The position numbers and the translations under genes were made by a program. A model generated the notes under the pieces. That model did not search any database. It saw only the letters and a list, made by a program, of their open reading frames with translations, and was not told where the DNA came from. From Mesocentrotus franciscanus (taxonomy: Eukaryota > Echinodermata > Echinoidea > Camarodonta > Strongylocentrotidae), in assembly GCA_037976565.1 (NCBI GenBank), contig CP137686.1, positions 3,700,019 through 3,764,018 of the forward strand: a stretch of DNA of 64,000 bases, given 5' to 3'. Position 1 is the first letter of the stretch, and every line of letters begins with the position of its first letter. Shown piece after piece: positions 50,901-58,711 of this stretch.

Positions 50901-51293
50901 TCCAGGAACCGCAATCACACTGAATCAAACTCGCACTGATTTACAGAGGAGGCCTAGATCTAGGGCTAGGCTTTGGCAACACACAGTCACACTCACAGCT
51001 ACGCCTACAGTCCCACTCGCACTCACAGGTTCAAGCAAGTCTGCATAATAATTCAACGTTCATTCTTCAAGGCATTCGATTTCGCGAGACTAGATCTATT
51101 TCTAGACGTCAATCACAACAATTTCCAGTTTTTAGGGGTTATGCAGTCGTAATGGTTACTTACCACATTTTGTTTCTTCTATTGCTTCTTGTAATTCTGG
51201 TATTGTGAGGTCGGGTAGCTGCAACATTTCGCCGTAACGCTCCAAAAAGGAGCATATTACGGCGAAATCGGGAAACTTATGTACAGACGCCAT
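26900..51293 (-). CDS. RSF1: RSF1, remodeling and spacing factor 1 (ISWI complex subunit), complete, 14 exons
   Basis: Exons (minus): 51293-51164, 45941-45850, 43217-43125, 40828-40697, 39200-39124, 38012-37864, 36602-34124, 33657-33553, 33000-32921, 32423-32363, 30444-30046, 29486-29243, 28658-28417, 27615-26900. All introns are GT-AG and every phase agrees once four one-base homopolymer breaks are allowed for; the product is about 1,666 residues (human about 1,440). RSF1 partners the ISWI ATPase SNF2H in the nucleus to space nucleosomes. Diagnostic segments are an N-terminal DDT/WHIM-type region ([30 protein letters not shown]), a C4HC3 PHD finger at residues 1040-1086 ([20 protein letters not shown]), [13 protein letters not shown], and the C-terminal acidic motif [16 protein letters not shown]. 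Exon 7 alone encodes half the protein, is Glu/Lys/Ser-rich and holds an AT-hook core RGRP. Exon 11 encodes an Arg/Ser-rich stretch I do not recall from vertebrate RSF1. Confidence 0.97.
27950..28195 (+). mobile_element. tRNA-like SINE fragment, partly duplicated
   Basis: It contains ttggtgggagcactgggg, gagttcgatccttgctcaga (an intact B box) and a diverged second copy of the block (catgggtgcaatccttgttc). It lies in RSF1 intron 13. The structure is that of a SINE rather than a functional tRNA. Confidence 0.6.
28417..28658 (-). CDS. RSF1: RSF1 exon 13
   Basis: Encodes [20 protein letters not shown], then Arg-rich sequence and [20 protein letters not shown]. Acceptor CCCTTCCGCAG. The donor at 28417 (A|GTATTG) is the one that gives the phase needed by exon 14; GTTAGT after 28421 and GTAGTT after 28433 are alternatives that break phase, so the last few codons are uncertain. 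Confidence 0.82.
29243..29486 (-). CDS. RSF1: RSF1 exon 12
   Basis: Encodes [20 protein letters not shown], a Glu-rich stretch and [15 protein letters not shown], conserved with the vertebrate GRGKDISTI and RRRLNDLD blocks. The acceptor is a TAGCAG tandem (start 29486 or 29483, differing by one Ala). Donor AG|GTAAAG. Confidence 0.94.
29510..29670. repeat. GAT/GTG-rich triplet tract in RSF1 intron 11
   Basis: Imperfect gatgatgat with gtggtggt interruptions. Confidence 0.85.
30046..30444 (-). CDS. RSF1: RSF1 exon 11, Arg/Ser-rich insert and conserved DFD block
   Basis: It begins [20 protein letters not shown], continues with an acidic run and Arg/Ser repeats ([18 protein letters not shown]), and ends with [20 protein letters not shown], conserved with the vertebrate RTRK.ISY.FDEFDEAI segment. 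The two halves are in different frames; a one-base change in the GGG run at 30178-30180 joins them and gives the phase-1 exit needed by exon 12. Confidence 0.88.
30553..30904 (+). mobile_element. Full-length tRNA-derived SINE
   Basis: A-box-like catggacaagtggatatgtc and B-box ggttcaagtcccaccgcgg, then ttggcaagacattgatctac, caggtgttaaatgggtaccc, tgtaaagcgcattgagaggg and a (tta)n tail. The same family is present at 54101. Confidence 0.9.
30915..31236 (-). mobile_element. tRNA-derived SINE, minus orientation, tail-to-tail with its neighbour
   Basis: Minus strand: GTGGTTGAAGCACTTGACTT, B box GGGTTTGATCCCTGGCAAGG, and the tail TATATAAATCCAGATTATTG next to the (TTA)n shared with the plus-strand SINE at 30553. 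Confidence 0.85.
31325..32034. mobile_element. Long inverted repeat, 190-bp arms around a 330-bp centre
   Basis: Left arm 31325-31514 starts cattaaagatactatgtccc and ends gagtgactgactgga; the right arm 31845-32034 is its near-perfect reverse complement. It lies in RSF1 intron 10. The centre shows no recognised coding content. Confidence 0.9.
32058..32285 (+). mobile_element. SINE, tRNA-derived (catggctcagtggt head type)
   Basis: Head aatggctcagtggtggagca, followed by ggtaaggcattaatcctcat and agcagtcaggtaatacaaac; second member of the family seen at 25712. Confidence 0.75.
32363..32423 (-). CDS. RSF1: RSF1 exon 10
   Basis: 61 nt encoding the split Arg plus [20 protein letters not shown], corresponding to the vertebrate RRKERLVYVG...NIIPP segment. 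Acceptor TTTTACCTGCAG, donor GAG|GTAAGT, phase 0. Confidence 0.92.
32921..33000 (-). CDS. RSF1: RSF1 exon 9, coiled coil
   Basis: Encodes [20 protein letters not shown] and KDRIAR, the heptad-rich helix that follows the PHD finger in RSF1. Acceptor ACTCTGCAG, donor AG|GTAAAA. Confidence 0.95.
33235..33390. repeat. CTC/TCC-rich low-complexity tract in RSF1 intron 8
   Basis: Imperfect pyrimidine-rich tract, seen on the coding strand as GAG/GGA. Confidence 0.85.
33553..33657 (-). CDS. RSF1: RSF1 exon 8, second half of PHD finger
   Basis: 35 codons: [20 protein letters not shown], then [15 protein letters not shown], carrying the remaining CxxC, HxxC and CxxC zinc ligands. Acceptor ATTCAATCCAAG, donor CAT|GTGAGT, phase 0. 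Confidence 0.97.
34124..36602 (-). CDS. RSF1: RSF1 exon 7, giant charged exon ending in first half of PHD finger
   Basis: 2,479 nt. It opens [18 protein letters not shown], runs through more than 600 residues of Glu/Lys/Ser/Asp-rich, probably disordered sequence, reaches PLRPRRGK and the AT-hook core KKRGRPKKK, then Asp/Glu and Lys blocks, and ends [12 protein letters not shown], the first zinc ligands of the PHD finger. The frame changes at the six-T run 34479-34484 (A6 in the RNA); one extra base there joins the two halves and restores phase 0 with exon 8. Acceptor TTCTCTTTTTCAG, donor TGG|GTAATT. Confidence 0.95.
37014..37371. mobile_element. Inverted-repeat element in RSF1 intron 6, 0.36 kb
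   Basis: The left end cattaggcctgtcttcatca is matched by the inverted right end tgaagacatacctaatg; the inner arms share aaattgccaaataacccgct versus agcgggctatttggcaat. Further internal near-palindromes occur (gatatcttgg, ctcgagctcgag). Confidence 0.85.
37545..37860 (-). mobile_element. tRNA-derived SINE abutting the RSF1 exon 6 donor
   Basis: Minus strand: the head TCGAGGGGTTTCAAATACTC begins 5-6 bases into the intron, B box GGGTTCAATCCCTGGCACCG follows, then GGAGAATGTAG-like blocks, AGTGGAGATAGTGC and the tail AAGCGCTGAGAAATATTG...ATAACCCAGAACATTATTAT. Confidence 0.8.
37864..38012 (-). CDS. RSF1: RSF1 exon 6
   Basis: Encodes [20 protein letters not shown] and then a Ser/Thr/Glu-rich tail ending DLDIKEE. 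Acceptor TTTTCATTTCCCAG; donor A|GTAAGA. A minus-strand SINE begins within a few bases of this donor. Confidence 0.94.
38040..38435. repeat. Tandem repeat, about 70-bp unit, five to six copies
   Basis: Unit: gtgaaacctgtatataaaga, cccctcaagggagactagat, aagtgctcttaatataaagg. RSF1 intron 5 ends just to its left. Related single copies occur at 41425-41600, 42385-42555 and 43905-44090. Confidence 0.9.
39124..39200 (-). CDS. RSF1: RSF1 exon 5
   Basis: Encodes [20 protein letters not shown] followed by WQMVS (residues 150-174), conserved with vertebrate EEQDD..SSW. Acceptor CTTTTTAG; donor CA|GTAAGT, phase 2. Confidence 0.95.
39220..39485 (-). mobile_element. Non-LTR retrotransposon (LINE) 3' end
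   Basis: The minus strand encodes [20 protein letters not shown] then [15 protein letters not shown] and a stop, which is the conserved C-terminus of many reverse-transcriptase LINEs (LWNSLP..R......FK..LK.HLF). A short 3'UTR with AAATTGATGTAATTATTATT follows. Truncated 5', in RSF1 intron 4. Confidence 0.85.
40697..40828 (-). CDS. RSF1: RSF1 exon 4 (WHIM-type motif)
   Basis: Encodes [20 protein letters not shown], then [24 protein letters not shown] (the part [13 protein letters not shown] is near-invariant in RSF1). Residues 106-149, phase 0 on both sides. Two decayed copies of this exon lie 0.8 and 1.8 kb upstream in intron 3. Confidence 0.96.
41069..41372. mobile_element. Foldback element (gggtggtattctcgaaagcg family), copy 2
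   Basis: Same inverted arms as 24217-24515, with the central AT-rich part in the opposite orientation. It lies in RSF1 intron 3. Confidence 0.9.
41425..41600. repeat. Dispersed copy of the gtggtcttnatagacaggt repeat
   Basis: Blocks gtggtcttaataggcaggtg, gtggtctttatagacaggtc and accgctcaagggaaacatga match 42385-42555 and 43905-44090. Confidence 0.8.
41640..41735 (-). pseudogene. Decayed copy of RSF1 exon 4 (copy 1)
   Basis: Minus strand: TGTGATAGCCAATTTAATGA and CCAAGTTCAGGCTACCTGTT still read [13 protein letters not shown] like exon 4, but a 4-base insertion near the start, a 6-base insertion and loss of the second half make it non-functional. There is no good donor. Confidence 0.8.
42385..42555. 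repeat. Dispersed copy of the gtggtctttatagacaggt repeat
   Basis: accgctcaagggaatcctga, gtggtctttatgtacaggtt and acagacaggtggtctttcta. As at 41425, it stands just left of a decayed exon 4 copy. Confidence 0.8.
42652..42725 (-). pseudogene. Decayed copy of RSF1 exon 4 (copy 2)
   Basis: Minus strand: TTTCTATGTGATAGTCGATT and TAACGAGTCCAAGTGACAAG translate [11 protein letters not shown] followed by a stop; CGGGCTAGCTGTGAATTAGA parallels the next codons with another stop. The splice context is eroded. Confidence 0.8.
43125..43217 (-). CDS. RSF1: RSF1 exon 3
   Basis: Encodes [20 protein letters not shown] and then [11 protein letters not shown] (residues 75-105), aligning without gaps to the vertebrate WE..GY......K..LLK segment. 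Acceptor TCTCTCCGTATAG, donor AAG|GTAAGA, phase 0 at both ends. Confidence 0.93.
43412..43861. mobile_element. Short inverted-repeat element (GATGTTGTATTGCCC family), copy 2
   Basis: Left end ggcctaaacaaaaaagatgt, right end acatcttttttttttggcc; internal ggtgccaaaacatgggtcg (inverse) is shared with copy 1 at 9599-9857. Confidence 0.8.
43905..44090. repeat. Dispersed copy of the gtggtctttgtagacaggt repeat (inverse orientation)
   Basis: tacaaagaccacctgtctac is repeated with small changes; the same family as 41425 and 42385 on the other strand. Confidence 0.8.
44186..44957. repeat. Interspersed element with three tandem units and a (GCC)n run
   Basis: The ends are gtctcgcctgcattacgc and the inverted gctacgcaggcgagac. 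Inside, a unit of about 175 bp containing tgacctttgaccttgactt, tcacatgattggggatactt and aattcaaaaacttaacct repeats three times, followed by about 12 GCC triplets at 44871-44908. Confidence 0.8.
45070..45679. mobile_element. Foldback element (gtgtttcacaaagactaaga family), copy 3, interrupted
   Basis: The left arm is degenerate (ttaaagacttaattaagttg), the right arm is well kept (gtctttgtgaaacacccccc). A smaller foldback element sits in its loop at 45338-45490. Confidence 0.75.
45338..45490. mobile_element. Small foldback element nested in another element (copy 2 of the 11542 family)
   Basis: ttacaaagagttgatatcaa at the left, inverted gtaactctttgtaagacggg with gcccagg at the right; the interior has tgcgattgatatcaatcgca. 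Confidence 0.75.
45850..45941 (-). CDS. RSF1: RSF1 exon 2
   Basis: Encodes [20 protein letters not shown] followed by [11 protein letters not shown], the alpha-helical DDT-type continuation (residues 44-74). Acceptor TTTTCTTCTCCAG, donor AAG|GTAAGA. Confidence 0.95.
47216..50656. mobile_element. 3.4-kb element with 21-bp inverted termini, RSF1 intron 1
   Basis: The left end tagtagggtaacgcgtccag (47216) and right end ctgggcgcgttaccctacta (to 50656) are inverted repeats matching at 20 of 21 positions. Near the right end accgaatactggg-like strings recur (50312, 50440-50475, 50627-50640), as subterminal repeats of DNA transposons do. No transposase is recognisable, so it is either non-autonomous or a coincidence of repeats; it carries the palindrome at 47785-48481. 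Confidence 0.6.
47785..48481. mobile_element. 0.7-kb palindromic foldback element
   Basis: The left end ctgctagcgaccaaattggt and the right end accaaattggtcgctagcag are exact inversions. Further matching blocks include cattgtcc, ttataacttaa and actgttgtcccacatac. Arms of about 240 bp flank an AT-rich centre. Confidence 0.9.
51164..51293 (-). CDS. RSF1: RSF1 exon 1
   Basis: It starts [20 protein letters not shown], matching the conserved start of the RSF1 DDT-type region, and ends in phase 1 at G|GTAAGT. There is no in-frame upstream extension that looks coding. 43 codons plus one base. Confidence 0.95.
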
Positions 51294-52760
51294 TGCTCTT
51301 CGTACCCAGAGCTTGTTAAATCTATTGTGCATGTTTATTAGAGAATTCTAGTCTTTATGACAGTCAACTCAATTTTGAAGACAGAATAAGTTCTTTAAAA
51401 AGCATTAAATAAGGTTAATTTATATACCTATTTATTTGAAATGTAATAAAATATAACGTTTATGACAATATGTTTTAAATTTAATGAAAAAGATGATTGA
51501 TTGCTTGAAAATATTAAAGTTACGCATAAATAAAATACAAGCGTCTAATATTTTTTATAGTCTTCATGCAAGTCTTGATGAATTTTATTTTAGACTGAGG
51601 TCACTGATTGGTATCTTCATGGATTCTTCATTATGCATATAGGCAATTCAAGTGACGGACCCGATAAAGGCAGCATGCCATCATTTGCCATGCCTATTAT
51701 ATACAAACTTGAAAAAAAATGTGTAAGATACTATCTTCATATTTCACCCCCCCCCCAGTCGTAAGAAGAAAACAAAAGTAGTAGTACAATGAGAATACAT
51801 CACACATGTTTAATTTTGATTTTGTATGAAAGATCTCATTGAATGCTTTATTTTGATACTAAAATTTTCAAAATCGGGTAAGCGGTTCTTGAAAAAAAAA
51901 ATATATATATATATATATCGATTATTCACCGGAAAAACCTGCCATAAAAATAATGGAAAAATAAGATTAAAATGACATTTTTCCAATTTTACATGGCTTT
52001 AAAGAAAATAATTATTGCATAGCCAATTTTTTGGTATCATGATAAAAAGAAGGTTACGGTGCTTCAAAGTAAAGTCAATATCAACATGACCAGACTTGTT
52101 GTATTTTACACACAGAGTTTTCAAAAATGCCAATTTGTTCAACTTTACACATCTGCAGGTGCAGAAAATGTCCAAACCGTAAGTGACGAGCACCTAATTA
52201 ATTTGCGCATACCTAATATCGGACTTCTTTTTTTCAGTTGAAACTTTACAGGAATGTTGATCTTGGAGAGTATTTTGTATCTGCGCAAAAAAATAAGTAA
52301 TTTGTCGGAATATGCAAATTAGCTAATTAGCAGCCCGGATTAGCAGCTCACTATAATCATGGAGCTAGAAGGTCATCGATCTCCATTGAATGGAACATTA
52401 TAAATAATTATGAGGAAAGTCCATTTTTTATAGTGGTGTTTAACCAATAAATTACTATGTCACAGCGCGAGTAGTACTTTTGTCCGTGGTTACACTACAC
52501 ATAATTATACAGAGCGCTGCACTGGAAAACATTATAATTATTCACAAAACATTTTAAAATAAAAGTTTCCCTTTGACCTACGATTTTGAAAATTCATAGA
52601 TATCTGGGTGAAAGTATTAACTTACTTTATGTGAAAAAACTAAACCCGTAACAGCTTTCAAAGCTTATAATTCTTGAGTTGTAAATAGTCTGATTTTCAG
52701 GTTTGGCAGTGTACACAGTGTGTGGCAGACAATCTGTGCGTGCACTGTGATCAGACTACT
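51294..52760. other. Upstream region of RSF1; no further gene seen
   Basis: The first few hundred bases should contain the RSF1 5'UTR and promoter; I see no TATA box close to the start codon. (AT)n lies at 51899-51919 and a C-run at 51747-51755. Nothing else recognised. Confidence 0.5.
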
Positions 52761-52813
52761 ATAGTATATAGTAGTAGTAGTAGTAGTAGTAGTAGCAGTA
52801 ATATTAGTAATAA

Positions 52814-52845
<32 letters not shown>

Positions 52846-52858
52846 TAGTAGTAGAAGC

Positions 52859-52898
<40 letters not shown>

Positions 52899-53245
52899 AT
52901 AGTAGTAGCAGTATTTAGAGGTAGTAGTATAGTAGTAGTAATAGTATATAATTATAATTATACTAATAATATAATTATCATTTTATTATTATTATTATAA
53001 TCATCATTATTATTATAATTAGTGTTACTGTTATTTTCATCATCATTAGACTAAGTGTTGTTGTTATTATTATTACAATAGCGATATCTTCATTACCAGT
53101 ATAATAATCTTCATTAGTATTATAATTATTATTACTATTATTATCATCATCATTGGTGTTGTTGTTATTATTATTACAATTATTATCATGCCTGCTATCA
53201 GTATCATCAGCATCATCATGATCATCACCGTTATCAAAATAAGAA
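52761..53245. repeat. (AGT)n then (ATT/ATC)n trinucleotide tract
   Basis: AGT units at 52761-52950 change to ATT/ATC units up to 53245. Confidence 0.92.
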
Positions 53246-54100
53246 ATAAAAACATTTACGATTTGTTGTCCCTCCTCGACCCCCCGGCCCCCAGCAAAAA
53301 GTCAATTATCTATCCCTGAAGGGACCTATACATAATGCTAAACTATTAACAATATACACATCTTTAGATTTTTTTTTAAATACAAATAATCTGATAATAA
53401 ATTAACAGTTTGATAGTTTTTTGGTAATTCATGTAACTATTTTTCTCTAAAGCCTGGCGCACATTTCGCGATGTGATTATGATCCGATTTTGGAAGAATT
53501 TGTGTAAAATTTCATTTGGACATCCAAACACAGGCGCGCAGCGGGGGGGGGGGGTTAAACCCCCTCAGTTTTTTTTATGTGTGTGTTTCGGAGCATACCC
53601 CCCTCAGTTTTTTTTTTTTTTTCGTGCTAAAGGATGACCTTTACCCCCCTCCCACTCAACAAAATATCGGTCGGTATAATTTTCCAATTTCCCGGACCCC
53701 CAAAAAAATTGCTCTTAACCCCCGCTTATTCAGCGGTCGGCTAAGACGTTGCGAAATTTTAAGCGGCTGGCAAAGTCGTTGCGAAATTTTCGGCGCGATT
53801 TTCAAATTTTAAAACCCCCTCGTTGAAAAAATCCTGCGTACGCTACTGTCCAAACATATGTAAAATCTTAATTGCCGAGGATCTGAATAGTCATTAATTA
53901 TGATTATTAAAATCTAATTTTCAAGGGATTTCATGCATCTTTCGAGGGAAGCTAAATCGGCTCAGAAACGTTGTGACGTCAGACCAATATTGCGACTGTC
54001 TACAATTGGGAGCCTATTCGGCTTTTTTTCGATTAGAAGAGTTAAATCCTTACACTTATTTTGGTTATTAATATTATTATCATTATTTATAACCAAATCA
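53246..54100. other. Intergenic repeat-derived DNA
   Basis: 53540-53850 is a C/G-run-rich block with ccccctcagttttttt twice and a doubled aagcggctggcaaagtcg/gcggtcggctaagacg motif, reading like a degenerate dispersed repeat. No gene. Confidence 0.55.
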
Positions 54101-54470
54101 GGAGAGGTGTCGTGGACGAGTGGATATGTCACCGGACTGTGGATCACAAGGTCCGCGGTTCAAGTACCACCGCGGCACTAATGTCCTTTGGCAAGACATT
54201 GATCTACATTTGCCACTCTCCACGTACCCAGGTGTTAAATGGGTACCCGGTAGGATGCGAAAGCTAATGTGCTTAGATTAGCAAGTGTGCGCTTGTAAAA
54301 ATGACGCCTGGCTGGAATGCTCCCCAGGGAGTGGAGAATGTGCATACATTGTGTGCGGGTAAGTCTGAATCCGATGACCGGGGTAATAATATATATATCT
54401 GTAAAGCGCTTTAAGAGGGCCTTCGGTCCTGAAAAGCGCTATATAAGAACTAGCTATTGTTATTATACTG
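54101..54470 (+). mobile_element. Full-length tRNA-derived SINE
   Basis: Head tcgtggacgagtggatatgt, B box ggttcaagtaccaccgcggc, then caggtgttaaatgggtaccc and tgtaaagcgctttaagaggg. About 90 percent identical by eye to 30553-30904. Confidence 0.9.
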
Positions 54471-54932
54471 GTAATTTAGATTTCAACATAAAAAACAACC
54501 TCCGCCTTTCAACGAAAATCGGATTGCAAGATCGAGGATCGTGTGGACTGGTTTGTGCCGGGCTTAAAGTTATTGCACCGAGTGTATTCAGAAACAAATT
54601 ACATGTATATTCAGTCCTCCTTCTAATCTGGTCTCTAATTTTACGTCTTTTACTTTGACTTATATTGTATTATACGTTTACATTTTGCACGACGCCATCT
54701 CTCTCGTTTCACTTGAAGCCCCATAGGATTGTACAACCTCTCATGTTCTCAAAATTTTCTATCACTCAAAGCACCTTCTTCTTTCTTTTATTATATTATT
54801 ATAAATTTAGTACCTGAACAAGATAATTGGAAACGAATGTTGATAATGTTTTCTATACCTCATAATTGAGTCAATCGTCTTCCTTATTATGTTCATAAGT
54901 TTTAATAGAAGAATATAATATAATCTCATACC

Positions 54933-55216
54933 AAGGGCGGATCTACGGGGGTTAGGGGTTTAAACCACCCCTCCCCTTGGGCTGCCAAGTGAAAATGTGA
55001 TGTGCATAAAAAACGCCAGACCCACACAGTATTAGTAGATGTTAGTAGATGCCAGGAAAACTTACGGGGGTTCAAACTTCAAAATAGCACAAAAAAACAA
55101 AAAAAACAAAAAACAAAAAAAACAAAATCGCCTCGCCGCTACGCGGCTCGTGGACGATGCTCTGCATCGTCATTGGGTCAAACCCCCCTTAGCAAAAAGC
55201 TAGATCCGCCCTAGAC
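54933..55216 (-). mobile_element. Hairpin-module element, single-unit copy
   Basis: Ends agggcggatctacggggg and gctagatccgccct. It contains, inverted, the modules gacgatgctctgcatcgtc and cgccgctacgcggctcgtgg and the gatgccaggaaaacttac block found in the array at 62882-63757. Confidence 0.8.
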
Positions 55217-57965
55217 CGAAAATTTCTGTCTCTTTCGTTCGTTAGCCTCTGATTTGGGTAGGGTCGGCTCCTCTCTTTAGAGACAGAAGCCGACCATAGG
55301 CGCTCCTGTGCAAACGTTTTGGTCATTTATGGCCAAAGAACTTTGCCCAAAATACTCAATTTTAGCGGATTCATATCCGATGCATTTATGTTTGAAAATT
55401 AGGCCTAGGCTAATATACATCGGTTCCACTTACCAGATTGACTGTATGATGCGTTAAAGGGGGTGTAGTGAGCACAATTTTTTTTTTTGGCACCCGAAAA
55501 AATTTTTCCTACGGGAAGGGTGATCTTTTTTTCTCCACCGCCACCCCTCTCTTGGGCGCCAGGGGCCCATCTTCTTCTTTTTTCAAAAAAGGGTGTTTTT
55601 ACCTGTTTTTTTGCTAGGGGAGGGGGCCCGGGCCCCCGGCCCCCTAAATCCGCCACTGATGTTATGCGCCCGTAGCTGACGTTCTTTGAAAAGAGGCGAC
55701 ATTCTTTGAAATTCACATTCAGTATTATAAGGTCGAAAAACTTAAAAAACGGAGAAAAAGGGGGAACGTGTAATATTTGAAACGTTAACATCTAGTGCAG
55801 CAATTTTGGATGGGATACTTTGCTTAATTGGATGTTTCTTTTTTAATTGATATAGGAAAAGGAAATGTGGAGGCATCTATCAAAATCGTTGGTGTAGAAT
55901 TGTCACTTCTGGCATTTTTACCTCTGACACGTTTATACCGAACATTACCACTGACAAGGTCTTTCATTCTTTGGGGAGAGAAATATGGACATTTCATTGC
56001 CCCTCAGCCTACTTAAAAATGCAAAGACATTTAATTGTTTCCCTTAATACCAATTTTTTATTCAGAAGAAATACAACAAAGTGTATCAAATGAGAGATTA
56101 TAAATAACTCCACCAAAATTCCCTTTAAGAAAGGGTCGAATATTCAGGTCAAAATTTAATGACAAACTTCATTGATTAAAATTCATTTATTTAATATCAA
56201 TAATTGAAATAGGATAGAACTTAGCCATTCAAACCACGTTGACGGATTTATAACGTGGGTAACTTATTAATAACCGATTTTACAAAGGGTTTACTCGATT
56301 CATGAGGTCTACTCGTAAGACATTTTCCTTCTAGATTTTGAATATTGCATAAGGCGAGTGAATTATATACACCCTCCCCCTTTCTGATGTTAATAATCCT
56401 GTTATTGCCTATTTTAAAGCACAAAATGCCTATTTATACCGGCCCCTTCGTGAAAGAAAAATTCCCCTCCAAAGTAGTAAAAATTGACCTATCTATTACC
56501 GCCTCATGCGCTGCGTATTAGGGCACTTTTATTGATTTCAGGAATACACTTATACACTTTGTGACTTAACTTGGTTAACACAGTTAGGACTATGACAGAA
56601 GAATTCTCATTTTAAAAGAAGTATAAGTTCACAATTGAATTTACGAAATAAACTTAGATGCTAAGGATAATAACAAAGATTTTCTTCCAACGATGAAATT
56701 TAAAACAAAATTCAAGATTAAAATAATGTTAAAATAAAGACAGAGAGCAACAGATAAAAAATGAATAGTTACACTTCTTCACTATGTAGAATACTGGAAC
56801 TGGAACAGTCTCCCTCAAGAAATAATTGACTCAAACTCCATCGATGAGACTGGTGGTCTGAGCGATTTGATTCGATTTATTTATGATAAAACCGTCCCAG
56901 CACTGCGCATGTGCAAATTACATTACAGTAGAACATAACCAATCCTGATAAAGTGTCCAAGGATTACAGGATCTACCTCTCCTCGTATCATGATGATGAT
57001 GATGATGATAATGATGAAGGGTAAAGATTAAGAAAGAAATCAAAATATCTGCAAACAGCATTGCAATCTTCAAAACAATGTTGAATAGACTGCAGCATAC
57101 AACGCTTTACAATTATAGATATTACCAACACAGATTTCGAAATAAAAAATGAAAAGAAGGCCTCAATAGTAAATGAAGTAAACAACTACCTCCAGGTTTT
57201 ACACGTACAAAAAAAAAATCCGCCGCGGTTTGAGCGGCGGTTTACCCCGGTTTGTGCGGCGGTTTACCCCATTATATCTCAACAAATCTTTTATACGCCT
57301 TCCCACTATTCCGAATTATGGTTTGCGAAGTAAAGATGAGTAGAAGTAAAACTCAAAAAATGTAATCAGGTCCTTTGGACGTGTTGGAGTTGGGTAGTTC
57401 AGTCCAATCTCGTTGTCATGTCAGCCTTGCCAAGCCACTAGTCCACTAACAACAGAGAATAATTATGAGAAGATAAATAAAACGCATCGAATGCATCCAC
57501 CACGTATTACAACAATAATATTTAAAGGCAAAGTTAACATCGGTTGTAAGTTTTATGAAACGGACCCCGGTGTAAATGGGTAAAGGGATACCTGTGTTTC
57601 TCTTTCCTGTTTCAAATAGAATCCACCACTCTCTTTCTTCCTCCAATCAGTATCTAATATCTCCTTTTATGTTGCTTACAGTATACTTATCTTTCCATAA
57701 AACACACCCTTCCTTTTCTTTGACCTAGTACTGTTTAATATCGTGCAATATGTTTACAATGAGAGCAGTGAGGTAATTGGATGCAATGCTAATGCATTTT
57801 ACAGTCATTTATATGCTTGTGTATACAATTTTATTTATGTAATCTATTTCATGTACCTATTACTTTCTATTGTACATGTTTTCTTATTGCTGCAATTTGT
57901 ATAAATATTGCATTTAACTTGCACTGTAGATACATGTACAATTCAGTTTGTGACTACCAGTCATG
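55217..57965. other. Intergenic or 3' region of the CAP gene; no exon recognised
   Basis: 55480-55670 is a G/C-run-rich repeat fragment ending ctaaatccgccactgatg. A good donor string (CTG|GTAAGT, minus, 55438-55433) has no coding sequence in front of it. (ATG)n at 56991-57016. The 3' terminal exon of the CAP gene may lie here but I cannot identify it. Confidence 0.5.
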
Positions 57966-58528
57966 TTTAAAGGGGTGGTCCACCCTGATATTGAATTGAT
58001 TTTAATAGAAGCAGAAATATAAAAGAAATATGTCAGTGAAGTATGAGCCAAAACCGATTAGAAATAGGACTTTTATTAATTGTTGCAGGTGCGATCAACC
58101 AAATACAAATCGGCAAATCTGTGACGTATCTTGCGAGGACCCCTCCAATTTGGCCTGTTTGTAGTAGGTCCATGGTTGTACTAAAAAACTTCAAAAAATT
58201 ATATTTTCCCTTTAGAAAATTTTCAATCATGCATTCGATCACCCTAAATATAATTATTGCAAATATGTTTTATACAACCCCTGTATGACACTTAATATTC
58301 TGTCATCAATAACTAATAAAATAAAAGTTTATGAAATTTTCTGTACAGAGAGAATTAGAGAGGAGCTAGCAAGATAAGTCACAGTGTTGCCACCACTGAT
58401 GACAACTTCAAAAATTCATAACTGTTTTAATTTTAATCAGATATTGCTCAATTTTTTACTAATTTATTTCTCTCATTTTCTGTTTTTATCAATATCAACT
58501 CAATACCAGGGTTGACTTCCCCTTTAAA
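57966..58528. mobile_element. TTTAAAGGGG-ended inverted-repeat element
   Basis: Left end tttaaaggggtggtccaccc, right end inverted gggttgacttcccctttaaa. The interior includes aaaaccgattagaaatagga and has no gene. It lies downstream of CAP exon 58611-58711. Confidence 0.8.
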
Positions 58529-58535
58529 TAATCCT

Positions 58536-58604
58536 TGAATCAATTGAATTGAATTGAATGGAATTGAATTGAATTGAATTGAATTGAACTGAATTGAATT
58601 GAAT
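58536..58604. repeat. (GAATT)n pentanucleotide repeat
   Basis: About 13 imperfect gaatt units end directly against the donor of CAP exon 58611-58711. Confidence 0.95.
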
Positions 58605-58610
58605 ACTTAC

Positions 58611-58711
58611 ATGTGCAAAGATTATCCTTGCAGCCATATGTAACTCCTTCACTGTCAGGGCAACTAGAACAGGGCAAACCTGATTCGTATGGGCGATGGG
58701 TTACGTTGGCT
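58611..58711 (-). CDS. CAP protein exon C: Cys-rich hinge
   Basis: Encodes GANVTHRPYESGLPCSSCPD, then SEGVTYGCKDNLCT; acceptor CACTATCTTCCAG, donor T|GTAAGT, phase 1. One N-glycosylation site (NVT). Reading through the donor stays open for about 40 codons into the GAATT repeat. Confidence 0.9.

Noticed and set aside
26900..51293. RSF1 as a pseudogene because of four frame breaks
   Set aside because: All splice sites are canonical, domains are conserved to the last residue, and every break is one base in a short homopolymer, with the corrected length a multiple of three.
55433..55470. A CTG|GTAAGT donor on the minus strand as evidence for a further CAP exon
   Set aside because: No recognisable coding sequence or acceptor in front of it; the area is repeat-derived.
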